Below, piece by piece: positions 6,826 to 13,989 of a stretch of DNA of 15,369 bases. Position 1 is the stretch's first letter, and the number at the start of each line of letters is the position of its first letter. The stretch comes from Bryobacterales bacterium (GTDB lineage Bacteria; Acidobacteriota; Terriglobia; Bryobacterales; Bryobacteraceae), in contig DNFG01000091.1 in NCBI GenBank assembly GCA_003487005.1, positions 1 through 15,369 of the forward strand, read 5' to 3'. The notes beneath the pieces are model-generated. The model was not told the origin of the DNA and made no database searches. It saw only the letters and a list, made by a program, of their open reading frames with translations. A program made the position numbers and the translations under genes.

Positions 6826-7743
6826 GTGCCTGTCATCGACATCAGCCGCGAGCGCGCCGGAAAACGCCTCGATCACGTCCTCGCCGAGGAATTACCGGAA
6901 TTCAGCCGCGCCCGGCTTCAGGAGTGGATTGACTCCGGCCGCGTGCTCGTGGACGGGCGCCCCCGCAAAGCCTCCCACAAGCTCCGCGGCGGCGAGCGGA
7001 TCGACGTCGAACCCGCTCCGCTCCGCCCTCTGCGCGCCGAACCCGAAGAGATCCCCCTCGATATCCTCTTCGAAGATGACGACCTGATCGCCATCAACAA
7101 GCCCGCCGGTCTCGTCGTTCACGCGGGCGCCGGCCGCGAATCCGGCACGCTTGTCAACGGCCTGCTGCACCATTTCGGAACCCTTTCCGGCGTTGGGGGC
7201 GATCTGCGCCCGGGGATTGTCCACCGCCTCGACGCCGGCACCAGCGGCGTCCTCCTCGTCGCCCGCCACGACGCCGCTCACCGCGCTCTCGCCGCCCAGT
7301 TCGCCGGCCGGACCGTTGAAAAGATCTACTGGGCCCTTGTCGAACGCGAGATGAAGGCCGAATCCGGTGTCATCGACAAGTCAATTGCCCGCGATCCTGT
7401 CCGCCGGACCCGGATGACCGCCCGCCTCGCCACCGGCCGCGCCGCCCACACCGAATTCCTGGTCATGCAGCGCTTCCGCGGCTTTACCCTGCTCGAAGTG
7501 CGCATCGGCACCGGCCGGACCCACCAGATTCGCGTCCACCTCGCCAGCATTGGGCACCCCGTCGCCGGAGACCCCCTCTACGGCGCCAAGTCGCAACCCG
7601 GCCTCGGCCGGCCCTGGCTCCACGCCCGCCGCATCGCCTTCGACCACCCCTCGACCGGCAACCGGATGGTGATCGAAGCCCCCCTCCCTTCCGAACTCGC
7701 CGCCTGGCAGGCGCGGCTTCCTTCCGCAGCCCCTCTTGTTTAG
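6826..7743 (+). CDS. rluD: RluD-type 23S rRNA pseudouridine synthase
   Basis: 305 residues from GTG 6826. The N-terminal S4 RNA-binding domain spans about 6-62 (GKRLDHVLAEELPEFSRARL, ending in GERIDVE). The catalytic domain carries INKPAGLVVHAG at 90-101, the catalytic motif GIVHRLDAGTSG at 130-141 with Asp136 as nucleophile, and GRTHQIRVHLASIGHPVAGD at 230-249. Length and domain order match RluD/RluC, which make pseudouridines in helix 69 or nearby sites of 23S rRNA. The exact target (RluD versus RluC/RluA-type) cannot be fixed by eye, so the symbol marks the subfamily. The frame is open upstream of 6826, but that part is antisense to the glycosyltransferase gene and homology starts at PVIDISRERAGKRLD. 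A GGGGT stretch 4 bases upstream of GTG may act as a weak ribosome binding site. Two TAG stops follow in tandem. Confidence 0.9.
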   Translation: MPVIDISRERAGKRLDHVLAEELPEFSRARLQEWIDSGRVLVDGRPRKASHKLRGGERIDVEPAPLRPLRAEPEEIPLDILFEDDDLIAINKPAGLVVHAGAGRESGTLVNGLLHHFGTLSGVGGDLRPGIVHRLDAGTSGVLLVARHDAAHRALAAQFAGRTVEKIYWALVEREMKAESGVIDKSIARDPVRRTRMTARLATGRAAHTEFLVMQRFRGFTLLEVRIGTGRTHQIRVHLASIGHPVAGDPLYGAKSQPGLGRPWLHARRIAFDHPSTGNRMVIEAPLPSELAAWQARLPSAAPLV

Positions 7744-7758
7744 TAGTTTCAGACTTGT

Positions 7759-7787
7759 TTGACTGAAATGATCGCTGCCATTATACT
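7759..7787 (+). promoter_or_regulatory. Sigma-70-type promoter of the PEP-CTERM gene
   Basis: TTGACT at 7759-7764 and TATACT at 7782-7787 are separated by exactly 17 bases; each differs from consensus at one position. Transcription would start near 7794, leaving a leader of about 15 bases that contains the strong ribosome binding site GGAGGAGG at 7797-7804 before the ATG at 7809. It lies just after the stop of the pseudouridine synthase gene, so the downstream gene can be expressed independently. Confidence 0.75.
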
Positions 7788-7808
7788 GGTGGCCTCGGAG
7801 GAGGAACA

Positions 7809-8447
7809 ATGAAGACCTTTGTTTTCAGTACTTTACTGTTTTGTTTGCTCGGCGCGCAGACCGTGTCGGCAGGCTACATCTACCAGATCGACGATGGAAG
7901 CCCAGAGAATGACCTCGGTGTGTCCGGTGGAGGCTCCATGGCCTGGGGGAACCAATACAACGCCGTCTCGGGCGCTGAGTGGGTCACCCAGTTACACATC
8001 TACTTCTCTGCCAGCTCGTTCATCGGTTCTGCTGTCACCGCTTCAATCTACGCCGATCCCGACCAGAATGCCCACCCCAGCGATGCCATCCCGCTCGCAA
8101 ACGCTCTTGGGGTCGCCAATGAAGGATGGACCATCTTCGCTTTCGAGTCGCCCGTCTACGTCGGACCCGCCGGCACCAGTTTTTTCGCGGTCGCCAGCAC
8201 GGTGCACTCCAACGGTCAGCATCCCGCAGCGTTCGACCAGAGTTCGGATGCCTTGAGAAGCTGGGCGTCGCTCTCGGCCGATTTTGCCGAGGCCGGGAAT
8301 ATCTCGCTGGACTATGGCTACGCCGGCAACTTCATGATTCGAGCCGGGAGCGGCGAAGCCACGGGCGGTGAAATCCCCGAACCCGGAACCGCCGCGCTGC
8401 TCGCCGGCGCACTTCTCGTTCTCGGCGCGCTGGCCCGCCGCCGCTAG
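7809..8447 (+). CDS. PEP-CTERM sorting-domain protein of unknown function
   Basis: 212 residues. A Sec signal peptide (MKTFVFSTLLFCLLGAQTVSA, cleavage after about Ala21) opens the protein. The end is a textbook PEP-CTERM tail: IPEPGTAALLAG from 189, a hydrophobic helix, then ARRR. Such tails are recognised by exosortase, which cleaves near PEP during export, mostly in bacteria that make exopolysaccharide. The middle (22-185) is rich in Gly, Ser, Asp and aromatic residues, consistent with a beta-sandwich (IYQIDDGSPENDLGVSGG at the start). There are no cysteines in the mature part and no catalytic motif I recognise. The function is unknown; a surface or matrix protein is plausible. Promoter and ribosome binding site are both strong, suggesting high expression. 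No exosortase gene is in the window. Confidence 0.88.
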   Translation: MKTFVFSTLLFCLLGAQTVSAGYIYQIDDGSPENDLGVSGGGSMAWGNQYNAVSGAEWVTQLHIYFSASSFIGSAVTASIYADPDQNAHPSDAIPLANALGVANEGWTIFAFESPVYVGPAGTSFFAVASTVHSNGQHPAAFDQSSDALRSWASLSADFAEAGNISLDYGYAGNFMIRAGSGEATGGEIPEPGTAALLAGALLVLGALARRR

Positions 8448-8515
8448 ACCCTTCCCTGATCAGCGAATCTGGCCGTCGTCCCGGGCGCGGGTGCTCTCCA
8501 GCCTCCGCGCCCCGC

Positions 8516-8544
8516 TTGTGACCCGCCCCGCCCCCTTCCATAAT
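8516..8544 (+). promoter_or_regulatory. Candidate promoter of the VWA gene
   Basis: TTGTGA at 8516-8521 and CATAAT at 8539-8544 are 17 bases apart, with four and five of six consensus matches. The predicted start is A8551, only three bases before the ATG at 8554. If correct, the GGAAG at 8545-8549 is not in the transcript and the mRNA is almost leaderless. If a further upstream promoter is used, GGAAG could act as the ribosome binding site. Confidence 0.45.
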
Positions 8545-8548
8545 GGAA
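8536..8548. repeat. Perfect 13-base palindrome over the VWA -10 box
   Basis: TTCCATAATGGAA consists of TTCCAT and ATGGAA around a single A. It covers the candidate -10 box. The one-base centre rules out a good RNA hairpin, so an operator for a dimeric DNA-binding protein is the more likely meaning, if any. A chance palindrome is possible. Confidence 0.4.
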
Positions 8549-8553
8549 GTACA

Positions 8554-9474
8554 ATGACGCAATCCAGGAGAGCCTTCTGTGCCGGGTTGACTGCGCTCCC
8601 CCTCCTTCGCGGACAACAGCCGCCCTCCGACAGTGATCCCGTGATCACCCTCGATGTCACGCGCGTCAACCTCCTGTTCACCGTCTCGGACCGGCGTGGC
8701 CGGTTCGTCAATAACCTCAGCGCCGACGATTTCCAGGTTGTTGAACACAAGCGCCCCCAGAAAATACTCGAATTCGCCGCCGAATCCGACCTCCCCCTCC
8801 GCATCGGCCTCCTCGTTGACACCAGCAACAGCATCCGCGACCGCTTCAAATTCGAACTCGAAACCGCCAGCCACTTCCTCGAAACCGTCATCCGCAAAGG
8901 CCGCGACAAGGCCCTCATCTACTCCTTCGACAATCAGGCCGAACTCGTCCAGGACCTGACCGACGACGTCAACCTCCTCGGCAAAAAGCTCCGCTCCCTC
9001 CGCGCCGGCGGCGGCACCGCCATGTATGAGGCCATGTACCTCGCCTCCCGCGACCACCTCATGCAGGACCAGCCCCGGCACAAATACCGCCGCGCCCTCA
9101 TCATCATCGGTGACGGCGATGATAATGCCAGCCGCTTCTCCCGCGATCAAGCCCTCGAAATGGTCCACAAGGCCGATGGCGTCATCTACTGTATCTCCAC
9201 CAACCAGACCGGCATGAACAACATCGGTGACAAGACCCTCAAGTATTTCGCCGAGGAAACTGGCGGCCAGGCCTTTTTCCCCTTCAAAGCCCAGGACCTC
9301 GCCCAGGACTTCGAGAACATCGCCAACGAACTCCGCAGCCAGTACAGCATCCTCTACCGGCCCGAACCGCTCATCACCGACGGCAAATACCACCCTATCC
9401 TCGTGCGCGTGCGGAACCAGCGGGGGCTGGTGGTCCGCTCGCGCAAAGGATACTACGCGCCTCTCTCGATGTAG
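8554..9474 (+). CDS. VWA-domain protein of the acidobacterial VWFA-related family, probable Tat substrate
   Basis: 306 residues. The N-terminus MTQSRRAFCAGLTALPLLRG has a twin-arginine motif (SRRAF) and a short hydrophobic segment, suggesting Tat export. Residues 30-75 form a short beta domain (ITLDVTRVNLLFTVSDRRG, then LSADDFQVVE) typical of this acidobacterial family. The VWA domain occupies about 80-270 and has a complete MIDAS metal site: DTSNS at 89-93, Thr155 in GGGTAMYEA, and Asp187 in GDGDDN. It ends in a beta segment with the family ending VVRSRKGYYA. VWA domains bind protein or carbohydrate partners through the metal. The partner is unknown; the family is strongly expanded in Acidobacteria. 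The frame is open upstream, but ATG 8554 is chosen because the Tat leader begins there. Its stop lies five bases before the convergent btuB stop. Confidence 0.87.
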   Translation: MTQSRRAFCAGLTALPLLRGQQPPSDSDPVITLDVTRVNLLFTVSDRRGRFVNNLSADDFQVVEHKRPQKILEFAAESDLPLRIGLLVDTSNSIRDRFKFELETASHFLETVIRKGRDKALIYSFDNQAELVQDLTDDVNLLGKKLRSLRAGGGTAMYEAMYLASRDHLMQDQPRHKYRRALIIIGDGDDNASRFSRDQALEMVHKADGVIYCISTNQTGMNNIGDKTLKYFAEETGGQAFFPFKAQDLAQDFENIANELRSQYSILYRPEPLITDGKYHPILVRVRNQRGLVVRSRKGYYAPLSM

Positions 9475-9478
9475 AGGC

Positions 9479-11881
9479 TCAGAAGCTCAGCTTCATCCCC
9501 GCCGTCGCCCACAGGCGTGGCGTCCGGAAGCCGTCTTCGTAGTAACGTTGGTTCAACACGTTCTCCGCCCGCAGGAAGAACCGCAGGTTCTTCCCTTCGC
9601 CGGCCGGTAGCGTGTAGCTGACCGCCGTGTCCAGCTTCCGGGGTCCATCGAACCGGTATGGCCGTGTACCACCGCCTACGAAGAACGTCCCGCTCAGGTA
9701 GCTCGACCCGCCCAGGAAGTCCGCCGTGATCTGCCAGCGCCGCGTGATCTGCTGCGTCGCCACAATGGTCACCGCGTGCGGCAGCACCCGGATCGTCCGG
9801 ACATTGCCGTCCAGCAGGATCGGCTTCCGCTCAATCGCATTGGTGTAAACGTAGGACCCCTGCACCAGTAGTTGCCGCGCCGGACGCGCTTCGCCCGTGA
9901 TTTCCACTCCGCGCGCCAGGCCGCCTCCCGTGTTCACGTACCCGCCCCACCGGCCGAACGGATCGTTGCTTAGACTCGAGAACCCGATGATCGATTGCAG
10001 CCGCGTGTAGAAATACGTAGCCCCCAGCCGGTAACGCGAATTGGAGAAGTACTGATCCAGTCCGAAATCAAACGCCACTGTCCGCTCCGGCGCCAGTCGC
10101 GGGTCCCCGTAGGCGCTGAATGCCCCGAAGAAAAACGACGTCCCCAACCGCTCGTACAACGACGGCGCCCGGTAGCCGTTCCCAATGTGCGCCCGCAACT
10201 TCGTTCCGCTGCGCGGAAACATGTATGCCAGCGACGCGTCGCCCGTGTAGGCGTTCGGCGGCGTCTCGAGCGCCGCGCCTCCATATTGCGGCGCCCCGCC
10301 CGTGAAGGTGGGCCGGTCCAGCTGGAATCCCTGCCAGCGCCCGCTCAGGTTCACCAGCAACCGGTCGCTGAAGAATCGCAACTGATCCTGGACATAGATG
10401 GCGTGGCTCCGCTGCCGGACTCCCGTCCGCGCATTCACCCGCGATGCCAGATCCGGGTTCTCATCCGTCGCCAGGTTGTCGTACTCCTCACCCTCCCACT
10501 CATAACCCACGGAAAGCAGATTCGTTCGCGCCAGAGCCACGTCCAGGCGCCCCTGCAGCGTGTCATACTGCCCGTCATACCGGTTCGACGAGCCGAATCC
10601 CGATTGAAAACCCACGCCCGCCGGACCATTGCGGTTGTCCCGCTCCGATCGCAGATGATGGTATGCCACCCGGTAACTCGCCCGCGGCGCAATCTGTTGC
10701 GTCCAGGCGAGCACTGTCGATTGGAACAGTCCCTCCCGGCGCGAGTCGGGGTCAAACAAATGCGGGGCAAACGTCGCACCGCCCCATTCCACCGGCAATC
10801 CCTGCTCCAACCGCCGGACCTGCTCCCTCGGCAGGGCTACCGCCCGCACCTGCCCGTTGCCCGCAGGCAGATTGCCTTCCGGCGCCGCCATTGGGTTTGA
10901 ATTCACCCCAATCGTGCTCAGGTTGCCCATGAACCGCGCCGAAAGCGACGAAGTCGCCGTCGGCCTCCACTGAGCGAATCCCTGCCAGCCCGAATTCCGC
11001 ACCGACTCGATCCCGTCCACCCCGCCATTGACATTCAAATGCGCCACGCCCGCGCTGTATTGCAGGCGATTCTCCTTCGCTCCACCCGACATCCGCGCCA
11101 GCCCGCGTCCCACTCCCAATCCCCCGCCTTCGCCCGAAATCTCCCCCCGCATCCGGCCCCCACCCTGGTCCGTCACCAGGTTGATGACCCCCCCCAGCGC
11201 GTTCGATCCGTACAGCGACGAACCCGTCCCCCGCAACACCTCCACCCGGTCGCTGTTCACCAGCAGCAGGTCACCCAGAAACGCCGTTGCGTCGGCCTGC
11301 ACCGACCCCGCGTCCCGAAAGCGCATCCCGTCAATCGTCAGCGACGTGTCATACGCACGCAATCCGCGCGTCAGGATCCGCACGAAACTCCCCGGCCCCC
11401 CCAACTGCTGCACCCGCACCCCCGGCGCCACCCGCAACGCCTCGCTCACCGTGACCTCCCCCCGCCGTTCCAACGATTCCGCGTCCAGCACGTCCATCGC
11501 TTTCGCCGCCTCATCGGCGAACAGGGGCGTACTCGACGCGGTAATCAACACCTGCGAAGTCAACCGCTCGATCTCCAGCGTCAAATCCAGCGTGGCCAAC
11601 GCGGGAATCGTCACCGGCGCCGGGTTCACCTGATCGAGGCCCGCCATGCGCGCCTCCACCAGATAATCCCCCTCCGGCAACCGGTCAAACCGGTACCCGC
11701 CCCCGGCATCGCTCGTCGCGCCGCGCACCAGATCCTGCGTCCGCGAATACAGGCGCACCGATGCGCCCGCAACCGCGCCGCCCGCCGGGTCCAGAACCCG
11801 TCCGGTCAATGAATGAGTCTTCGCATCCTGGGCGGACATCGCCAGGACGCCAGTCAAAATGATGGCGAATGATCGTATCAT
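9479..11881 (-). CDS. btuB: BtuB-like TonB-dependent cobalamin receptor with N-terminal regulatory-like domain
   Basis: 800 residues, outer membrane. A signal peptide (about 1-18, cleavage near MSAQDA) is followed by a carboxypeptidase-regulatory-like beta domain at 23-105 (SLTGRVLDPAGGAVAGASV, later GYRFDRLPEGDYLVEARMAG). A TonB-box-like stretch SQVLITAS lies at 109-116. The plug domain spans about 117-240 (SEALRVAPGVRVQQLGGPGS, then DRVEVLRGTGSSLYGSNALG). A 22-strand-type barrel runs to the C-terminal MKLSF, ending in Phe. Import of vitamin B12 or a related corrinoid, powered by TonB-ExbBD, is inferred mainly from the cobalamin riboswitch directly upstream; the protein alone would only indicate a TonB-dependent receptor. 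The ATG at 11881 has GGAGGA five bases upstream. The extra N-terminal domain is absent from E. coli BtuB (about 600 residues) but common in Acidobacteria and Bacteroidota. No other B12 genes are in the window. Confidence 0.88.
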   Translation of the reverse strand: MIRSFAIILTGVLAMSAQDAKTHSLTGRVLDPAGGAVAGASVRLYSRTQDLVRGATSDAGGGYRFDRLPEGDYLVEARMAGLDQVNPAPVTIPALATLDLTLEIERLTSQVLITASSTPLFADEAAKAMDVLDAESLERRGEVTVSEALRVAPGVRVQQLGGPGSFVRILTRGLRAYDTSLTIDGMRFRDAGSVQADATAFLGDLLLVNSDRVEVLRGTGSSLYGSNALGGVINLVTDQGGGRMRGEISGEGGGLGVGRGLARMSGGAKENRLQYSAGVAHLNVNGGVDGIESVRNSGWQGFAQWRPTATSSLSARFMGNLSTIGVNSNPMAAPEGNLPAGNGQVRAVALPREQVRRLEQGLPVEWGGATFAPHLFDPDSRREGLFQSTVLAWTQQIAPRASYRVAYHHLRSERDNRNGPAGVGFQSGFGSSNRYDGQYDTLQGRLDVALARTNLLSVGYEWEGEEYDNLATDENPDLASRVNARTGVRQRSHAIYVQDQLRFFSDRLLVNLSGRWQGFQLDRPTFTGGAPQYGGAALETPPNAYTGDASLAYMFPRSGTKLRAHIGNGYRAPSLYERLGTSFFFGAFSAYGDPRLAPERTVAFDFGLDQYFSNSRYRLGATYFYTRLQSIIGFSSLSNDPFGRWGGYVNTGGGLARGVEITGEARPARQLLVQGSYVYTNAIERKPILLDGNVRTIRVLPHAVTIVATQQITRRWQITADFLGGSSYLSGTFFVGGGTRPYRFDGPRKLDTAVSYTLPAGEGKNLRFFLRAENVLNQRYYEDGFRTPRLWATAGMKLSF

Positions 11882-11910
11882 CGCGCTCCTCCCTCGAGAG
11901 CTGCATTGTC
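11882..11910 (-). promoter_or_regulatory. Ribosome binding site region of btuB with local self-pairing
   Basis: On the minus strand the sequence just before the ATG is GCTCTCGAGGGAGGAGC (11886-11902) followed by four bases. GGAGGA is the ribosome binding site, with a five-base spacer. The same segment can fold GCTC against GAGC, placing part of the ribosome binding site in a loop, so translation may be set by structure here. Pairing was found by eye only. Confidence 0.5.
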
Positions 11911-11915
11911 AATTT

Positions 11916-11932
11916 CCGGCCGGAGTGGCCGG
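11916..11932 (-). other. GC hairpin between riboswitch and btuB start
   Basis: A perfect six-base-pair stem, CCGGCC/GGCCGG, encloses the loop ACTCC (minus-strand reading). It lies between the B12 box and the ribosome binding site, where an expression platform is expected. It is followed by AAATT rather than a run of T, so it is not a normal intrinsic terminator. The loop bases CTCC are complementary to GGAG in the ribosome binding site. Confidence 0.55.
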
Positions 11933-11935
11933 GCG

Positions 11936-12136
11936 GCGGGCAGGTCTTCGGACTTGCGGGCACTCCTCGGAAACTTGCGCTTCCGGAGGCGGATCTACTG
12001 GCCGCGGCTTCCCAGTCCCTTGGGGGGACCAGTGCCTTTGGGGCGGCGGTCGTTCCCGCTTACCGCTGCGGGGCAGTCCCGGTTTCTCACCGGGTTCCCT
12101 CTTCGCGACCGGCACACTCGCCGGCCGACCCATCGC
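11936..12136 (-). promoter_or_regulatory. Cobalamin riboswitch upstream of btuB
   Basis: Read on the minus strand, all hallmark segments appear in order. The highly conserved core is at 12091-12060 (GGTGAGAA, then CTGCCCCGC, then GCGGTAA). Next come GGCACTGG at 12036-12029 and ACTGGGAAG at 12016-12008, and finally the B12 box AGTCCGAAGACCTGCC at 11954-11939. This order and spacing match the adenosylcobalamin/cobalamin riboswitch class. A stem CCCGC/GCGGG holds the GCGGTAA loop. Cobalamin binding normally shuts off expression of the downstream receptor. The 5' boundary is set by the predicted transcription start near 12136, and the 3' boundary by the end of the B12 box; both are approximate. 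Lack of a T-tract after the downstream hairpin suggests control of translation rather than termination. Confidence 0.95.
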
Positions 12137-12142
12137 CCCTTG

Positions 12143-12172
12143 ATCTTAGACCCGGGGGTCCTTTTCTGTCAA
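12143..12172 (-). promoter_or_regulatory. Promoter of the riboswitch-btuB transcript
   Basis: On the minus strand a perfect -35 box TTGACA (12172-12167) is followed after 18 bases by TAAGAT (12148-12143), a four-of-six -10 box. The start near 12136 precedes the riboswitch by a few bases, as expected. The rest of the gap up to the glutathione peroxidase start (12173-12253) shows no recognisable signal. Confidence 0.7.
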
Positions 12173-12253
12173 ACTGAAGCCGCGCACAGCCTCTCTCAAA
12201 GCCCGCCCCAAACTCCCTGCATCCGCACCCCCAAATCCCGCATCTTCCAGTAC

Positions 12254-12787
12254 ATGAACCGGCTCCTCGCCCTCTCTGCCCTCGTTTTCACCATGTCTCA
12301 TCCTTCCCCTGCCGCCAACACCGTCCACGAATTTGAAATGAAGGCGATCGACGGCAAGCCTGTCTCGCTCGCCACCTACAAGGGCAAGGTCGTCCTTTTC
12401 GTCAACGTCGCCAGCAAATGCGGCTACACCCCCCAGTATTCCGGCCTGGAATCTCTCTACAAGAAGTACAAAGATCAGGGCTTCGTCATCGTCGGCGTGC
12501 CCGCCAATAACTTTGGCAGCCAGGAACCCGGCACCGACGCCGAAATCGCCCAGTTCTGCTCCCGCACCTACAACGTCACCTTCCCGATGCTCTCCAAAGT
12601 CTCCGTCAAAGGCTCTGACATGACCCCGCTTTACGGATTCCTCACCGGCGCCAAAGGCGGCGATGTGAAGTGGAACTTCACCAAATTCCTCGTCGGCAAG
12701 GACGGCAAGGTCATCGAGCGCTTCGAACCCGGCGTCGCCCCGGAATCTCCTCAGCTCACCTCCGCCATCCAGCAAGCTCTCAAGTAG
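12254..12787 (+). CDS. gpx: Exported glutathione-peroxidase-family thiol peroxidase
   Basis: 177 residues. Residues 1-21 look like a Sec signal peptide (MNRLLALSALVFTMSHPSPA), so the enzyme probably works in the periplasm. The thioredoxin-fold body has NVASKCGYTPQYSGLE at 51-66 with peroxidatic Cys56 (cysteine, not selenocysteine), Gln90 in NNFGSQEPG, and Trp140-Asn141 in KWNFTKFLVG. These make the usual Cys/Gln/Trp/Asn set. Cys102 in AQFCSRTYN matches the resolving cysteine of non-animal, thioredoxin-dependent GPx enzymes. The common 'PCNQF' cysteine is replaced by Ala (PANNF). It reduces hydrogen peroxide or lipid hydroperoxides; the reductant in the periplasm is unknown. ATG 12254 is preferred because the signal peptide starts there; the open frame upstream crosses the riboswitch. 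No clear promoter or ribosome binding site is visible. Confidence 0.9.
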   Translation: MNRLLALSALVFTMSHPSPAANTVHEFEMKAIDGKPVSLATYKGKVVLFVNVASKCGYTPQYSGLESLYKKYKDQGFVIVGVPANNFGSQEPGTDAEIAQFCSRTYNVTFPMLSKVSVKGSDMTPLYGFLTGAKGGDVKWNFTKFLVGKDGKVIERFEPGVAPESPQLTSAIQQALK

Positions 12788-12810
12788 CCATTCCTTCTCT
12801 GCTACTGTAT

Positions 12811-12851
12811 GGGTGGGACCGATCCTGAGCCGGTCCCACCCTTTCTCTTTT
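12811..12851 (+). terminator. Intrinsic terminator after gpx
   Basis: GGGTGGGACCG (12811-12821) and CGGTCCCACCC (12831-12841) form an 11-base-pair perfect stem with a nine-base loop. It is followed at once by TTTCTCTTTT (12842-12851). It begins 23 bases after the gpx stop. The T-rich tail stops one base before the galE ATG at 12853, which is unusual. Confidence 0.85.
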
Positions 12852-12852
12852 C

Positions 12853-13848
<996 letters not shown>

Positions 13849-13989
13849 CCATTCACCCCCCTCGCGCGCCTACGCAGCAGAGGCCGTGCGTCCGAACGGG
13901 CGTTCGTTGCGTCTATTAGGATAGAGTTTGAATGGCCTCACCGGCTCATTCGCCCCGTCCCTGCGTTGTTTGAGGAGTCCCCGATCAGC

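Noticed and set aside
8332..9393. 353-codon minus-strand frame antisense to the VWA gene
   Set aside because: Gly/Glu/Val-rich shadow of a C-rich coding strand; the VWA frame has a full MIDAS.
9482..9494. Palindrome GAAGCTCAGCTTC at the btuB 3' end as a terminator
   Set aside because: The centre is a single base and no T-tract follows on either strand; it lies within the coding sequence for the C-terminal residues.
13914..13927. TATTAG and TAGAGT as a -10 box for the adaptor gene
   Set aside because: No acceptable -35 box lies 16-18 bases upstream of either hexamer, and the start codon is more than 60 bases away.
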